Assembly (NCBI RefSeq): GCF_017161565.1
Contig: NZ_CP066796.1
Location: 1,240,001-1,304,000, forward strand
Length of the DNA stretch: 64,000 nucleotides
DNA from: Erwinia amylovora
GTDB taxonomy: Bacteria > Pseudomonadota > Gammaproteobacteria > Enterobacterales > Enterobacteriaceae
Direction: 5' to 3'
Each line of letters starts with the position of its first letter. Within the stretch, counting starts at the first letter, position 1. Below are positions 53,101 to 63,456 of this stretch, in pieces. Position numbers and translations under genes: made by a program. The notes below the pieces were generated by a model, which worked only from the letters and a program-made list of their open reading frames with translations, searched no databases and was not told the DNA's origin.

Positions 53101-53338
53101 CGTGCTGTTTTTTGCCCAGGTGCGTGAACTGGTCGGTACCGACGGGCTACAGGTGAGCGCAGAATACGCCGATGTTGAAGCGCTGCGCCGCCAGCTGGCA
53201 GAGAAGGGGGAACGCTGGGCGCTGGCGCTGGGATCCGGTATGCTTCTGGCGGCCGTGAATCAGACGCTGGTGTCGCTGCAGCATCCGCTGCGCGCCGGGG
53301 ACGAAGTGGCATTTTTCCCTCCCGTGACCGGAGGTTAA
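53093..53338 (+). CDS. moaD: Molybdopterin synthase sulfur-carrier subunit MoaD
   Basis: 81-aa ubiquitin-like protein; its C-terminal Gly-Gly (PPVTGG) is adenylated and thiocarboxylated to give sulfur to cPMP. The ATG at 53093 gives [20 protein letters not shown] like E. coli; the in-frame ATG at 53072 inside moaC is unlikely. Confidence 0.95.
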   Translation: MINVLFFAQVRELVGTDGLQVSAEYADVEALRRQLAEKGERWALALGSGMLLAAVNQTLVSLQHPLRAGDEVAFFPPVTGG

Positions 53339-53339
53339 A

Positions 53340-53801
53340 ATGGAAACGCGAATCAGAGTGGGCCATGCGCCCTTCAGTATTGCTGATGAGCATCAGTGGC
53401 TTTCTGCCTCCGATCTGGACGGCGCGGTAGTGACCTTTACCGGTAAGGTGCGTAACCACAATCTGGGTGACGATGTCAGCGCGCTGACGCTGGAACACTA
53501 CCCCGGCATGACGGAGAAAGCGCTGGCGGCGATTGTTGCAGAGGCACGCCTGCAATGGCCGATGCAGCGGGTCACGGTGATCCACCGTATTGGCGAGCTA
53601 TTCCCCGGCGATGATATCGTGCTGGTAGGCGTCAGTGGCGTTCATCGCGCTGCCGCCTTCGCCGCTGCTGAATTTATCATGGATCAGCTGAAAACACGCG
53701 CCCCGTTCTGGAAGCGTGAAGCCACCGCCGGCGGCCAGCGCTGGGTTGCTGCACGCGACAGCGATCGGCAGGCCGCCGCCCGTTGGAAAGGAAATCAATG
53801 A
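53340..53801 (+). CDS. moaE: Molybdopterin synthase catalytic subunit MoaE
   Basis: Large subunit that transfers the two sulfurs from MoaD to cPMP. 153 aa, with VVTFTGKVRNHNLGD, LTLEHYPGMTEKALAAI, HRIGELFPGDDIV and the lysine region RAPFWKREATAGGQRWVAAR. Begins one base after moaD; its TGA overlaps the ATG of the next lipoprotein gene. Confidence 0.96.
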   Translation: METRIRVGHAPFSIADEHQWLSASDLDGAVVTFTGKVRNHNLGDDVSALTLEHYPGMTEKALAAIVAEARLQWPMQRVTVIHRIGELFPGDDIVLVGVSGVHRAAAFAAAEFIMDQLKTRAPFWKREATAGGQRWVAARDSDRQAAARWKGNQ

Positions 53802-54886
53802 ACCGTTCTCTGCAAAAACTCACTGTTCCGCTGGCGCTGCTGCTGGCAAGCTGTAGTCATCATCCGTCAGACAATGCCTCTGCACCACGCCCCGCCGAGG
53901 TTAAAGCGCAGATTGCCCGTTTGCTTCCTGAAGGGGTGAGCGACCGCCAGGGGTGGGCGGGGGATATTTATGTGGCATTCAACGGCCAGAACCTCCCTCC
54001 ATCCGTCAGCAACCTGTGCGCGGTGATTGCCGTCACCGGGCAGGAGTCGAATTTCAGCGCTGATGCGGCGGTAACCGGTTTACCCAAAATCGCCTGGGGA
54101 GAAATCGACCGCCGCGCCGCACAGCACCATATCCCGTCATTCCTGGTACGCACCGCGCTGCTTTTCAAATCCCCTACCGGTAAAAGCTATGCCGACCGGC
54201 TGGATCATGTCAAAAGCGAAAAGGAGCTGAGCGCGGTATTTGATGATCTCATTGACATGGTACCGATGGGGCAGAAGCTGTTTGGCCATCTGAACCCGAT
54301 CCATACCGGTGGGCCGATGCAGGTCAGCATTGCCTTTGCCGAGTCTCACGCGAAAGACTATCCCTACCCGGTAGATGGCTCCATCCGGCGCGAGGTCTTT
54401 ACCCGACGTGGTGGCTTGTGGTTTGGCACCATGCATCTGCTGGCTTACCCGGCAAACTACTCCACGCCGCTGTATCGCTTTGCCGACTTCAACGCCGGCC
54501 GGTATGCCAGCCGCAATGTCGCCTTCCAGGCCGCCGTGTCTCGCCTCAGTGGTATTAAGCTGGCGCTGGACGGTGACCTGATCAACTACGGTTCTGACAG
54601 CGCCGGAGGGACCGAAAAGGCCGTGCGTCTGCTGGGTAAACGGCTGGATCACAGCGACCGGGCCATTCGCCGGGCGCTGGAAAAAGGGGACAGCGATGAC
54701 TTCGACAAAACCGATCTGTGGCAAGCGGTATTTGCCCTGGCCGATAAGGACGCTGGCAAAAAGTTACCGCGTGAAATGTTGCCGGGTATCAAGCTGGAAA
54801 GCCCGAAAATTACGCGTAATCTCACCACCGCGTGGTTTGCCCAGCGCGTCAATAGCCGTTACCAGAAATGTTTATCACGTCACTGA
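53798..54886 (+). CDS. DUF1615-type lipoprotein, possibly lysozyme-like
   Basis: 362-aa predicted lipoprotein. The start at 53798 overlaps the moaE stop and follows AAGGA; it gives a signal peptide with lipobox LLASC (Cys19). The body resembles DUF1615 proteins. VTGQESNFSADAAV followed by GPMQVSIAFAESH recalls the Glu and Gly-x-Met-Gln motifs of lysozyme-like transglycosylases, so a peptidoglycan-acting role is possible but unproven. Co-translation with the moa operon is probably positional only. A terminator follows at 54993. No counterpart follows moaE in E. coli. Confidence 0.8.
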   Translation: MNRSLQKLTVPLALLLASCSHHPSDNASAPRPAEVKAQIARLLPEGVSDRQGWAGDIYVAFNGQNLPPSVSNLCAVIAVTGQESNFSADAAVTGLPKIAWGEIDRRAAQHHIPSFLVRTALLFKSPTGKSYADRLDHVKSEKELSAVFDDLIDMVPMGQKLFGHLNPIHTGGPMQVSIAFAESHAKDYPYPVDGSIRREVFTRRGGLWFGTMHLLAYPANYSTPLYRFADFNAGRYASRNVAFQAAVSRLSGIKLALDGDLINYGSDSAGGTEKAVRLLGKRLDHSDRAIRRALEKGDSDDFDKTDLWQAVFALADKDAGKKLPREMLPGIKLESPKITRNLTTAWFAQRVNSRYQKCLSRH

Positions 54887-54992
54887 ATCATTTTTCGCCG
54901 GGCCGACGGTCAGGAGCAACAGGAGCTGTGCCAGGCGCAGCCCGGATGATAAGAAAATAACAACTGATTTAACTGTGAACTGACGAGCATAA

Positions 54993-55021
54993 AAAGCTGG
55001 CCACGGCATGGTGCCAGCTTT
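54993..55021 (+). terminator. Terminator after the moa-DUF1615 unit
   Basis: Nine-base-pair stem AAAGCTGGC / GCCAGCTTT with an 11-base loop, preceded by A and followed by T residues; about 105 bp after the stop of the lipoprotein gene. The rest of the gap up to ybhL (about 340 bp) shows no gene. Confidence 0.7.
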
Positions 55022-55363
55022 CTACGGAGCTTATTCAGCAGTGATTGTCATGTGTATCTATAACCAAACCGGCTGCTGTGGAAATTCCACTTCTTAATTC
55101 ACTACCGTCGGCGTATCGCTTATTGTGCCGTCCCGGCAGCGTAAAAAGGTTGTGCGATGGCTTGTGGTTTGAACGAAAAAAACGCTGGATCTGTCGCCGA
55201 AATCGCTAAGATATATAGCAGCTTTGTACTCACTGCCTTTCCCCCTTCAATCGCATAATTGACAGCGTTCGGCGTGGTTGAAGGGTGGTGCAGGAAGTCG
55301 GTATATGCCAGACTGAGAAAAGGATTACACTGTATTTTCATTCAACCATTTAAGGGGGGCATC

Positions 55364-56074
55364 ATGGATAGATATCCACGTTCTCAAGATTCAATCGTTC
55401 AACGTGCCGGCAGCGGCATTTCGGTATATATGGCCCAGGTCTATGGCTGGATGACATGCGGTTTGCTGCTGACGGCATTTATCTCCTGGTATGCTGCGAA
55501 TACGCCAGCGGTCATGCAGCTGGTATTTGCTAACCGCATCACCTTCTTTGGCCTGATTATTGTTCAGCTGGGGCTGGTTTTTGTCCTGTCTGGTATGGTG
55601 CATAAACTTAGTGGGGCCGTGGCCACCGGGCTGTTTATGCTTTACTCGGCGCTGACCGGGCTGACCATGGCCAGCATTTTCCTTGTGTATACCTCTTCGT
55701 CGATTGCCAGCACCTTTGTGGTGACCGGCGGGATGTTTGGTGCCATGAGTCTGTGGGGTTATACCACCAAACGTGACCTGAGCGGCATGGGCAGCATGCT
55801 ATTTATGGCACTTATTGGCATTGTGCTGGCATCACTGGTCAATATCTGGCTAAAAAGCACGGCGCTGATGTGGGCTGTGACCTATATCGGAGTAGTGGTG
55901 TTTGTCGGACTGACGGCGTATGACACGCAAAAGCTGAAAAACATCGGTGAAGGGATCAACGTTGAAGATAAAGAGAATATGCGTCGCTACTCTATAATGG
56001 GGGCGCTGACGCTGTATCTCGACTTCATCAACCTGTTCCTGATGCTGCTGCGTATTTTCGGCAACCGCCGTTAA
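55364..56074 (+). CDS. ybhL: Bax inhibitor-1 family membrane protein YbhL
   Basis: 236-aa integral membrane protein with seven helices, of the BI-1/YccA family; in bacteria the role is uncertain (calcium leak or protease modulation has been proposed). Conserved segments: MAQVYGWMTCGLLLTAF, MLYSALTGLTMASIFLVYT, GAMSLWGYTTKRDLSGMG and GLTAYDTQKLKNI. The ATG at 55364 lies behind AAGGGGGG; the longer frame from 55259 has no homology. Confidence 0.95.
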   Translation: MDRYPRSQDSIVQRAGSGISVYMAQVYGWMTCGLLLTAFISWYAANTPAVMQLVFANRITFFGLIIVQLGLVFVLSGMVHKLSGAVATGLFMLYSALTGLTMASIFLVYTSSSIASTFVVTGGMFGAMSLWGYTTKRDLSGMGSMLFMALIGIVLASLVNIWLKSTALMWAVTYIGVVVFVGLTAYDTQKLKNIGEGINVEDKENMRRYSIMGALTLYLDFINLFLMLLRIFGNRR

Positions 56075-56534
56075 TCGATGGTCACTTAAGCCAGATTGCC
56101 TGTCAACGCGGTGAGTGACGGCTATGACGTGTTGCTCACCGAACTGCTCCATCCCCGTCTGGCCAGTCAAATCTGTTTGGTGCAGTGTTTGCCCTGATAC
56201 ACGCCAATCCTGACCTATCCTCGTTTCCTCTTGGCGCAAAACTATTGCCGCCGCTGCCGGGCGGGCAGCAGCCAGCGGTAACCTGATAGAAACTCATCGA
56301 GGCGTTCGCAGCCGGGACTTAAATTGAAAATTCCCCAGGCTTTTGTGGCATACTGTCGGCACTCTTGCTTTTAACCAGTGAAAGAAAGAGTGTAGTCTTG
56401 GTCACAAAACCGGGTAGTGCGCGCGTTCTTTATACGGCATTCACCTAAAACTACGTTAGTCTGAGGTAATACGTTACTGACTGGTTTCGGTAACCCGCTT
56501 GAGCGACCTTTGTCGGGTCTGCCAGGAGAAACAG
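56075..56534 (+). other. Intergenic region between ybhL and ybhQ
   Basis: 460 bp with no supported gene. There is an inverted repeat (GGTGAGTGAC and complement-like GCTCACC near 56110-56140), probably part of the ybhL terminator region, and presumably the ybhQ promoter in the right half. I could not assign more. Confidence 0.4.
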
Positions 56535-56924
56535 ATGAAATGGTCCCATCGTATTCAGATTGTCACCGGACAAAACTGCGTACATATTGCACTGCACCTG
56601 CTGCTGATCGCCGCGCTGGTGTGGGGCTGGAAACATCAGGCGCTGTTACAGGTCAGCACTGTTTTACTGACGCTGTATGCCGGCGTATTTTCAGCCATGT
56701 TGCTGACCCAGCGCCGGCCGCATCTGCGGCGTATCGGTGATTTCCTTGAAGATGTCACCACCACTTACTACTTCGGTGCCGCGATGATGGTGCTGCTGGT
56801 ACTGTCCCGAATCGTCCACAATAACCTGCTGCTTGTTGCAGTCGGCGTGGTGATGCTGGCCGGGCCGGCACTGGTTTCGCTGCTGGTGAAAGAGCGCTCA
56901 CAGCCGCCCCAGCGTCCACGCTAG
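56535..56924 (+). CDS. ybhQ: Inner membrane protein YbhQ
   Basis: 129-aa membrane protein with four predicted helices and unknown function. The ATG at 56535 follows AGGAGA and gives MKWSHRIQIVTGQN, aligned with E. coli YbhQ (MKW...). The segment DFLEDVTTTYYFGAAMMVLL is the best-conserved part. A small GC hairpin at about 56934-56951 follows. Confidence 0.88.
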   Translation: MKWSHRIQIVTGQNCVHIALHLLLIAALVWGWKHQALLQVSTVLLTLYAGVFSAMLLTQRRPHLRRIGDFLEDVTTTYYFGAAMMVLLVLSRIVHNNLLLVAVGVVMLAGPALVSLLVKERSQPPQRPR

Positions 56925-57199
56925 TTACCTTTAGGGCCACCTCGCTGGCCCGTTTATATTGTCACATACCTTAAGCGCTTTCAGCCGCACGGAGCATTGT
57001 GCTTTTTGGCCTGTCGATCAATTTCTCATAATACTGGCAATAATAACTGCCTTTAACGCGTTGGGGTCTGCTATAATCAGCACCTTATGCACCGTGGTTT
57101 GTGCTGTCATTCAAGCGTCAGGAATGATCCTGGCGTCAACTCTCCCCCTGGAAACTTCACCGCGATGCGGTCAGGGCGGATCCGGAGTCTGTCAACTTT

Positions 57200-58612
57200 A
57201 TGTCATTTGATTCTCTCGGCCTCAATGCCGATATTTTGCGCGCTGTTGCAGAACAGGGCTATAACGAGCCGACGCCTATTCAGCGTCAGGCAATCCCGGT
57301 AGTGCTTGCTGGACGAGACCTGATGGCCAGCGCCCAGACGGGTACGGGTAAAACCGCCGGCTTTACTCTGCCATTACTGCAGCTGTTGAGCAGTCATAAT
57401 CCGCACCCGAAGGGCCGCCGACCAGTGCGCGCGCTGATCCTGACCCCGACCCGTGAGCTGGCGGCCCAGGTTGGTGAAAACGTGCAGGATTACAGCAAAT
57501 ATCTTGATATGCGTTCGCTGGTGGTATTTGGCGGCGTCAGCATTAATCCACAGATGATGAAACTTCGCGGCGGCGTGGACGTGCTGGTGGCAACGCCTGG
57601 CCGTCTGCTGGATCTTGAACATCAGAATGCGCTTGACCTGTCGAAAGTGGAAATCCTGGTGCTGGACGAAGCGGACCGTATGCTGGATATGGGTTTTATT
57701 CATGATATCCGCCGCGTGTTGGCAAAACTGCCGGCCAAACGCCAGAATCTGCTGTTCTCGGCGACCTTCTCTGACGAAATCAAAACCCTGGCGGAAAAGC
57801 TGCTGCACAATCCCGAACAGGTGGAAGTTGCCCGCCGCAATACCGCATCCGAGCAGGTGACCCAGCATGTTCACCTGGTAGACAAAAAACGCAAGCGGGA
57901 GCTGCTGTCCTTGCTGATTGGGCGCGGCAACTGGCAGCAGGTGCTGGTGTTTACCCGTACCAAACATGGTGCTAACCACCTGGCCGAACAGCTGAATAAA
58001 GATGGCATCACCGCCGCAGCCATTCACGGTAATAAGAGCCAGGGCGCACGTACCCGCGCACTGAGTGATTTCAAAGACGGTAAAATCCGCGTGCTGGTGG
58101 CAACGGACATTGCCGCGCGCGGTATCGATATCGAAGAGCTGCCGCACGTTGTGAACTACGAATTGCCTAATGTGCCGGAGGACTATGTTCATCGCATCGG
58201 TCGTACCGGTCGTGCGGCGGCGGTCGGTGAAGCGTTGTCGCTGGTGTGCGTCGACGAGCACAAGCTGTTACGCGATATCGAACGTGTGCTGAAGCGTGAG
58301 ATCCCGCGTATGGCGATCGACGGTTTTGAACCGGATCCAGCCATCAAAGCCGAGCCGATCATCAACGGTCGTCAGCAGCAGCGCGGCGGTGGTGGTGGCG
58401 GACGTGGGCGCGGCGGTCAGGGCCAGGCACCCCGTGGCGGCGGCGATCGTAGCGCCAGCGCAAACCGTAACGGCAATGGCGGTGAACGCCGCCAGGGTAA
58501 CGGCAACGGTGCCGGTGCCGTGCGCGGCGCACGCTCCGAAGGCGGCAACGCGGGAGCACCCCGCGTCAACAAAACCCGTCCACGCCGCGCCAACCCGGCA
58601 AATAACGGCTAA
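57200..58612 (+). CDS. rhlE: ATP-dependent RNA helicase RhlE
   Basis: DEAD-box helicase of 470 aa involved in ribosome maturation and RNA decay. Q motif [15 protein letters not shown], Walker [21 protein letters not shown] at [16 protein letters not shown] motif [10 protein letters not shown] and motif [12 protein letters not shown]. The C-terminal tail is RGG/Asn-rich low complexity ([15 protein letters not shown]), an RNA-binding extension. A 275-bp leader precedes it; the E. coli neighbours between ybhQ and rhlE are absent. Confidence 0.96.
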   Translation: MSFDSLGLNADILRAVAEQGYNEPTPIQRQAIPVVLAGRDLMASAQTGTGKTAGFTLPLLQLLSSHNPHPKGRRPVRALILTPTRELAAQVGENVQDYSKYLDMRSLVVFGGVSINPQMMKLRGGVDVLVATPGRLLDLEHQNALDLSKVEILVLDEADRMLDMGFIHDIRRVLAKLPAKRQNLLFSATFSDEIKTLAEKLLHNPEQVEVARRNTASEQVTQHVHLVDKKRKRELLSLLIGRGNWQQVLVFTRTKHGANHLAEQLNKDGITAAAIHGNKSQGARTRALSDFKDGKIRVLVATDIAARGIDIEELPHVVNYELPNVPEDYVHRIGRTGRAAAVGEALSLVCVDEHKLLRDIERVLKREIPRMAIDGFEPDPAIKAEPIINGRQQQRGGGGGGRGRGGQGQAPRGGGDRSASANRNGNGGERRQGNGNGAGAVRGARSEGGNAGAPRVNKTRPRRANPANNG

Positions 58613-58618
58613 TTAACC

Positions 58619-58641
58619 GGGGGGAAGCGCCCGCTTCCCCC
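58619..58641 (+). terminator. Hairpin after rhlE
   Basis: Ten-base-pair stem GGGGGAAGCG / CGCTTCCCCC seven bases after the rhlE stop. The T tract is poor, so it may slow rather than end transcription into dusC. Confidence 0.55.
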
Positions 58642-58665
58642 TGTTAACCTCTCCACAGGTTTACC

Positions 58666-59598
58666 ATGCGCGTATTACTTGCCCCGATGGAAGGTGTTCT
58701 CGACTCATTAGTGCGAGAGCTGCTGACCGACGTCAACGACTACGATCTCTGTATCACGGAATTTCTGCGCGTCGTGGACGCTCTGCTGCCGGTGAAATGC
58801 TTTCAACGTCTGTGCCCCGAACTGAATAATGCCAGCCGCACGCCGTCAGGCACCCTGGTACGCATTCAGCTGTTAGGGCAATATCCCGAATGGCTGGCGG
58901 AAAACGCCGCCCGCGCGGTGGAACTCGGTTCCTGGGGCGTTGATCTCAACTGCGGCTGCCCGTCCAAAACCGTTAACGGCAGCGGCGGGGGAGCGACCCT
59001 GCTTAAGGATCCTGAGCTGATCTATCAGGGTGCCAAAGCGATGCGCGCTGCCGTGCCCGACCATCTGCCAGTGACGGTGAAAGTGCGGCTGGGCTGGGAT
59101 TCTGGCGCACGTCAGTTTGAAATTGCCGATGCGGTGCAGCAAGCCGGGGCGAGCGAACTGGCGGTGCATGGCCGTACTAAAGAAGAGGGTTACCGCGCCG
59201 AAGCGATTAACTGGCAGGCGATCGGTGAGATCCGCCAGCGCTTGAACATCCCGGTGATTGCCAACGGCGAAATCCGGGACTGGCAGAGTGCGCAAGAATG
59301 TATGGCGATGACAGGCTGCGATGCGGTGATGATCGGGCGTGGAGCGTTGAATGTACCCAACCTCAGTCGGGTGATTAAATACCGTGAGCCGCCTATGGCG
59401 TGGCCGCAGGTGGTTCAGCTGTTGCAGCGCTATGTGCGGCTGGAGAAGCAGGGTGATACCGGTTTATATCATGTGGCGCGCATTAAGCAGTGGCTTGGCT
59501 ATTTGCGCAAGGAGTATCAGCAAGCGACGGAGCTGTTTATGCAGGTGCGGGTGCTGAAAACCTCAGGTGAGATCGCCGCGATAATTGATGCGCATTAA
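58666..59598 (+). CDS. dusC: tRNA-dihydrouridine(16) synthase
   Basis: FMN-dependent reductase that makes dihydrouridine in tRNA. 310 aa, DusC subgroup: [19 protein letters not shown], catalytic Cys98 in [17 protein letters not shown], and [17 protein letters not shown] and IANGEIRDW for flavin and substrate contacts. Same place downstream of rhlE as in relatives. Confidence 0.95.
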   Translation: MRVLLAPMEGVLDSLVRELLTDVNDYDLCITEFLRVVDALLPVKCFQRLCPELNNASRTPSGTLVRIQLLGQYPEWLAENAARAVELGSWGVDLNCGCPSKTVNGSGGGATLLKDPELIYQGAKAMRAAVPDHLPVTVKVRLGWDSGARQFEIADAVQQAGASELAVHGRTKEEGYRAEAINWQAIGEIRQRLNIPVIANGEIRDWQSAQECMAMTGCDAVMIGRGALNVPNLSRVIKYREPPMAWPQVVQLLQRYVRLEKQGDTGLYHVARIKQWLGYLRKEYQQATELFMQVRVLKTSGEIAAIIDAH

Positions 59599-59629
59599 AA
59601 CCCCCGTTCCGGGCGGAACGGGGGTTTAT
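59597..59629. terminator. Bidirectional terminator between dusC and ldtB
   Basis: Ten-base-pair stem CCCCCGTTCC / GGAACGGGGG with a four-base loop, flanked by AAAA on one side and TTT on the other, between convergent genes. Confidence 0.85.
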
Positions 59630-59643
59630 GTGACGGCCGGAAA

Positions 59644-60744
59644 CTAAGGTTTCGGCTGGCTGTAGACCGGGCCAGGCTGACTGAGCGCGGGCGCATCCTG
59701 TCCATCCGTTGGAGCCGCCTGATTGCTCTCAGGCGAAGCGGCTGAAGCATCAGGCTGTACTTCCGGCTGCGCACCATCCTGCTCCGTTACGGCAACCGGG
59801 TTGGCCGCCTGCTCATCGGCCGCACCGTTAACCTTCACCGGCATACCTGAACGCGTCCTGAGCGCGGCTTCCATACTGGCGCTGTTGACGCTGACATCGG
59901 AGACCACTTTTTTCACTGAATCGCTCAGGGTCAGCGGCACCGGATCGCGGGATGCAAACTGCTCCTGGGTTTGCGACAGCGGGTTGTGAACTTCGACATA
60001 GCGTGAACCGTCCGGTTCTACCGACGCTTTAACCGGCTGGTCGATAAACTGCACGCGGGTGCCGACCGGCACATTGCTGAACAACCATTTGATATCTTCC
60101 GCACGCAGGCGCACACAGCCGTGGCTGACGCGCAGGCCGATACCAAAGTTGGCATTGGTGCCGTGGATGGCATACAGCCGACCGATGTACAGCGCGTAAA
60201 GGCCCATCGGATTGTCGGGTCCAGCCGGGAACACTTCTGGCAGGGATTCTCCGCGCGCGGCGTACTCTTCATGCATTTTCTTGGTTGGCGTCCAGGTCGG
60301 GCCATCTTTTTTACGCTGAACGGTGGTCGTCCAGTTGATCGGCGTGTCCTTGCCCAGTTCACCGATACCGACAGGCAGCACTACCACGGTTTTACTGCCT
60401 TTCGGATAGTAGTACAGGCGCATCTCTGCGCTGTTGATCACAATGCCTTCACGCGGGGCGTCAGGCAGCAGCAGCTGATGAGGAATAATCAGTTTGCTGC
60501 CGGCTTCAGGCAGATAGACGTCAACGCGCGGGTTAGCTTCCATCATGTTGCTCAGGCCCATCTGGTATTGAGCCGCGAAAGCTTCCAGCGGAAGTTTACT
60601 GTCTTGCGGAATGGTAATTTCAAGGTTTTCCCCGGTCAGACGGCTGTTAGCGGCCGGAAGAGGGTAAACCACAGCGAAGGCCGAGTGGCTTAACGCCGCT
60701 GCAGCGAAAATCAGGGTGACGAACGCACGGATGCTTTTTTTCAT
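59644..60744 (-). CDS. ldtB: L,D-transpeptidase anchoring Braun lipoprotein (LdtB/YbiS type)
   Basis: Periplasmic enzyme that links Lpp to peptidoglycan. 366 aa: signal peptide (residues 1-24, ending HSAFA), LysM-like domain (about 40-90), YkuD catalytic domain with [19 protein letters not shown], nucleophile Cys210. The last 70 or so residues form a Pro/Gln/Ala/Ser-rich tail (about 60 residues longer than E. coli YbiS, 306 aa) with no catalytic motif. The extension could be a spacer or interaction region. Other Ldt paralogues are possible, but the position by dusC supports ldtB. Confidence 0.88.
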   Translation of the reverse strand: MKKSIRAFVTLIFAAAALSHSAFAVVYPLPAANSRLTGENLEITIPQDSKLPLEAFAAQYQMGLSNMMEANPRVDVYLPEAGSKLIIPHQLLLPDAPREGIVINSAEMRLYYYPKGSKTVVVLPVGIGELGKDTPINWTTTVQRKKDGPTWTPTKKMHEEYAARGESLPEVFPAGPDNPMGLYALYIGRLYAIHGTNANFGIGLRVSHGCVRLRAEDIKWLFSNVPVGTRVQFIDQPVKASVEPDGSRYVEVHNPLSQTQEQFASRDPVPLTLSDSVKKVVSDVSVNSASMEAALRTRSGMPVKVNGAADEQAANPVAVTEQDGAQPEVQPDASAASPESNQAAPTDGQDAPALSQPGPVYSQPKP

Positions 60745-60978
60745 ATTAATTCAGGTGTAGCGCCATGTAGACTGTTGATAAACGACCCATTACTGGTCAA
60801 CTGAAGCCGAAGCATTCAGGTTGCAGCCAGGGTGACTGCAACCTGAAGTTTAACCTATATGACCGGCTGCGCATTATATGGGCATAATAGCCTCTGAGGA
60901 AACCAGCATTTATTGCTACAGAACTACTTTTGCGATTAATCACGGCGTGCAAATGACTGGCAGGCGGAATTTTTCCGT

Positions 60979-62790
60979 TCAAGGTTGCCATAACGGCTCC
61001 GCGTTACTGAGCTTGCGGTCGAGGAAGAACGCAGCGCTGATAAAGGCCAGGTGCGTCAACGCCTGGGGGGTATTTCCCAGCGCCCGCCCGCGATCGTCGA
61101 ACTGTTCGGCGTAAAGGCCAAGCGGGTTGGCATAACCAAGCATTTTTTCGAACTCGAAACGGGCTTCATCGATGCGTCCGGCACGTGCCAGGCATTCGAC
61201 GTACCAGAAGGAGCAGGCGGCAAAAGCACCTTCTTCTCCCTGCAATCCGTCGGCCGGAGTCTCTGCAACGTTGTAGCGCCGCACCATGCCGTCGCTGACC
61301 AGATTCGCTTTGATGGCGTCCAGCGTTGCCAGCCAGTCCGGATCGGTGGCACCCACGAAGCGCACCAGCGGCATCAGCAGCATCGCGGCATCGACATACT
61401 CGCCGTGGCGCGTGGCAACAAAATGCCCGCGTTCCTGATGCCAGAAGTTGTCCCGGATATCGCTGCGTATTGCGTCGCGCGCCTGCACCCAACTTGAGCG
61501 CGGCATCGCCAGCGATCGCTTATCGCCCAGACGCACTGCGCGGTCCACTGCCACCCAGCACATCAGGCGCGAATGCAGATAATGCTGCGGTTCACCGCGC
61601 ATCTCCCAGATCCCGGCATCCTTTTGCTGCCAGTTAACGACGACATAGTCGATCATGCTACAGACACGGCTCCAGCCGCGTTGAGAGATCGCCTCGCCGT
61701 ACTTATTTGCCAGATAGATGGCGTCCATCAATTCGCCATAGATATCCAGCTGGGTCTGGCGCCACGCGTCATTACCGATCCGCACCGGGGTGGAACCCGC
61801 ATAACCTGACAAATGTGCCAGCTCGCTCTCATGCAGCTCCTTGCTTCCGTCAAGGCGATACATCACCTGCAACTTGGCCAGCTGATGATGGCTGTTTTCC
61901 ACGCAACGGCCAACCCAGCGGGTGAAGTGCTTCGCTTCATCCACATAGCCGAGGCGCATCAGGGCATACATGCTGAATGACGCATCGCGCAGCCAGGAGG
62001 CGCGGTAGTCCCAGTTGCGCTCGCCGCCCGGCTCTTCAGGCAGGCCGAAAGTGGCTGCTGCGGCAATCGAGCCATGCTGACAGGAGGTCAGTAACTTGAG
62101 GGTTAACGCCGACCGCTGAACCCGTTCGCGCCAGCGGCCACGGTAGCTGCTTTGAGCACTCCATTGCCGCCAGAAATCCAGCGTGGCCTGAAAGCCGTCG
62201 GCGTGATCGCACCGGTTGTCGTCATCTGGTGCCGCGCCAAAGACAAACTGCCGCGTTTCGCCGGCTTGCAGGGTAAAATGCGCCAGCGCGGTGGCGTCAT
62301 GCAGGGTGAAATCCGCGTCGCCGCTCAGGCGCAAGGCTGGCTGGTCTTTGGCGTGAAATATTACCGCGCCGGCATGGCGCGTGGCGCAAGTTGCTGCGCG
62401 GGCATAATCATGCACCGGGGCGCAACGCAGCCGGACTGAGGCGCTGCCGTGAACCACTTTGATGCGGCGAATAATGCGCGGTAAAGCGCCATTTTGCCGA
62501 CAAACCGGCATATAGTCGGTCAGTTCAACCACGCCGTCCTGATGCAGCCAGCGGGTTTGCAGGATATTGCTGTCAGGCAGGTAAAGCTGCATACGGCGCG
62601 CGCCGATCCAGTCCGGGCCCAGGCTGAATACGCCGGCGTCGTCACTGTCCAGCAGCGCGCTGAAAACCGATGGGCTGTCCAGGTTTGGCCAGCAGAAATA
62701 GTCGATGGTGCCATCGTTGGCTACCAGCGCACAGGTACGCAAATCGCCAATCACACCGTGGTCTTCAATCGCTCGTTTCGCTTTTTTCAT
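60979..62790 (-). CDS. Glycoside hydrolase family 15-like protein (glucoamylase/trehalase type)
   Basis: 603-aa protein without signal peptide. N-terminal beta-sandwich-type region (AIEDHGVIGDLRTCALVAND, DYFCWPNLDSPSVFSALLD) and a C-terminal (alpha/alpha)6 barrel with ERNWDYRASWLRDASFSMYA, GEEGAFAACSFWYVECLARA and LGNTPQALTHLAFISAA. Related proteins are annotated as glucoamylase or trehalase; substrate here unknown, trehalose or alpha-glucans being the best guesses. Cytoplasmic location is inferred. It lies next to yohD/yohC, which is not the E. coli arrangement. Confidence 0.85.
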   Translation of the reverse strand: MKKAKRAIEDHGVIGDLRTCALVANDGTIDYFCWPNLDSPSVFSALLDSDDAGVFSLGPDWIGARRMQLYLPDSNILQTRWLHQDGVVELTDYMPVCRQNGALPRIIRRIKVVHGSASVRLRCAPVHDYARAATCATRHAGAVIFHAKDQPALRLSGDADFTLHDATALAHFTLQAGETRQFVFGAAPDDDNRCDHADGFQATLDFWRQWSAQSSYRGRWRERVQRSALTLKLLTSCQHGSIAAAATFGLPEEPGGERNWDYRASWLRDASFSMYALMRLGYVDEAKHFTRWVGRCVENSHHQLAKLQVMYRLDGSKELHESELAHLSGYAGSTPVRIGNDAWRQTQLDIYGELMDAIYLANKYGEAISQRGWSRVCSMIDYVVVNWQQKDAGIWEMRGEPQHYLHSRLMCWVAVDRAVRLGDKRSLAMPRSSWVQARDAIRSDIRDNFWHQERGHFVATRHGEYVDAAMLLMPLVRFVGATDPDWLATLDAIKANLVSDGMVRRYNVAETPADGLQGEEGAFAACSFWYVECLARAGRIDEARFEFEKMLGYANPLGLYAEQFDDRGRALGNTPQALTHLAFISAAFFLDRKLSNAEPLWQP

Positions 62791-62889
62791 CGTTTAACTA
62801 TAGCCGCATAAACAACAGTGGGATGCCGGCCAGCCATCGCCAGACAAAAGCCTGGGCGCCGTAGCCAGCCGCCGAATAAAAGGGCGCTG

Positions 62890-63456
62890 CTAGGACTTTG
62901 CGCGCCTCTTTAAGGCAAAACGAAGGCCCCACACTATGGCCACCATCAACAGCAGCCAGAAAAGCGGCTTCAGGTGTTGCTCCAGCTGATGCAGCCAGGG
63001 GGCAATCACCTGGCCGCCAAGATAGCCGAGCGAAACAAAAATAGTCGCCCACAGCGCCGCACCAATCAGGTTACACAGCAGGAACTGGCGGGGAGGGAGC
63101 TTGCTGGCACCGATAATGATCGGCCCGACGATGCGCAGGCCGTACATAAAGCGCACGCCAATCACAAACAGCACCGGCCTGCTGCGGATCAGTCGATTGG
63201 CGCGGGCGACAGGCTGGCGATGCTGTTTAAAGCGCCGCAGAATAGTCTCTCCGTAGTGCCGACCGATAAAGAACAGGGCGCAGTCACCGAGCATGCCGCC
63301 GCACATTGCCGCCAGAATTGCGCCGCTATAGCGCAACAGTCCTTCATGCGCGGCCACGCCGCCCAGCAGCGTAAAGGTTTCCCCTTCGGCCAGGCAGCCG
63401 ATAAATAGCGCCCAGTAGCCGTAATGGGCAATCAGTGTATTAACGTCAATTTGCAA
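62890..63456 (-). CDS. yohD: DedA-family membrane protein YohD
   Basis: 188-aa DedA/SNARE-associated family protein, close to E. coli YohD: NTLIAHYGYWALFIGCLAEG, ETFTLLGGVAAHEGLLRY, FVIGVRFMYGLRIVGPIIIG and GYLGGQVIAPWLHQLEQHLK. About four to five membrane segments. The family is now tied to lipid-carrier or undecaprenyl/phosphatidylethanolamine flipping in some members; the role of YohD itself is not set. Divergent from yohC, its E. coli neighbour. Confidence 0.9.
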   Translation of the reverse strand: MQIDVNTLIAHYGYWALFIGCLAEGETFTLLGGVAAHEGLLRYSGAILAAMCGGMLGDCALFFIGRHYGETILRRFKQHRQPVARANRLIRSRPVLFVIGVRFMYGLRIVGPIIIGASKLPPRQFLLCNLIGAALWATIFVSLGYLGGQVIAPWLHQLEQHLKPLFWLLLMVAIVWGLRFALKRRAKS

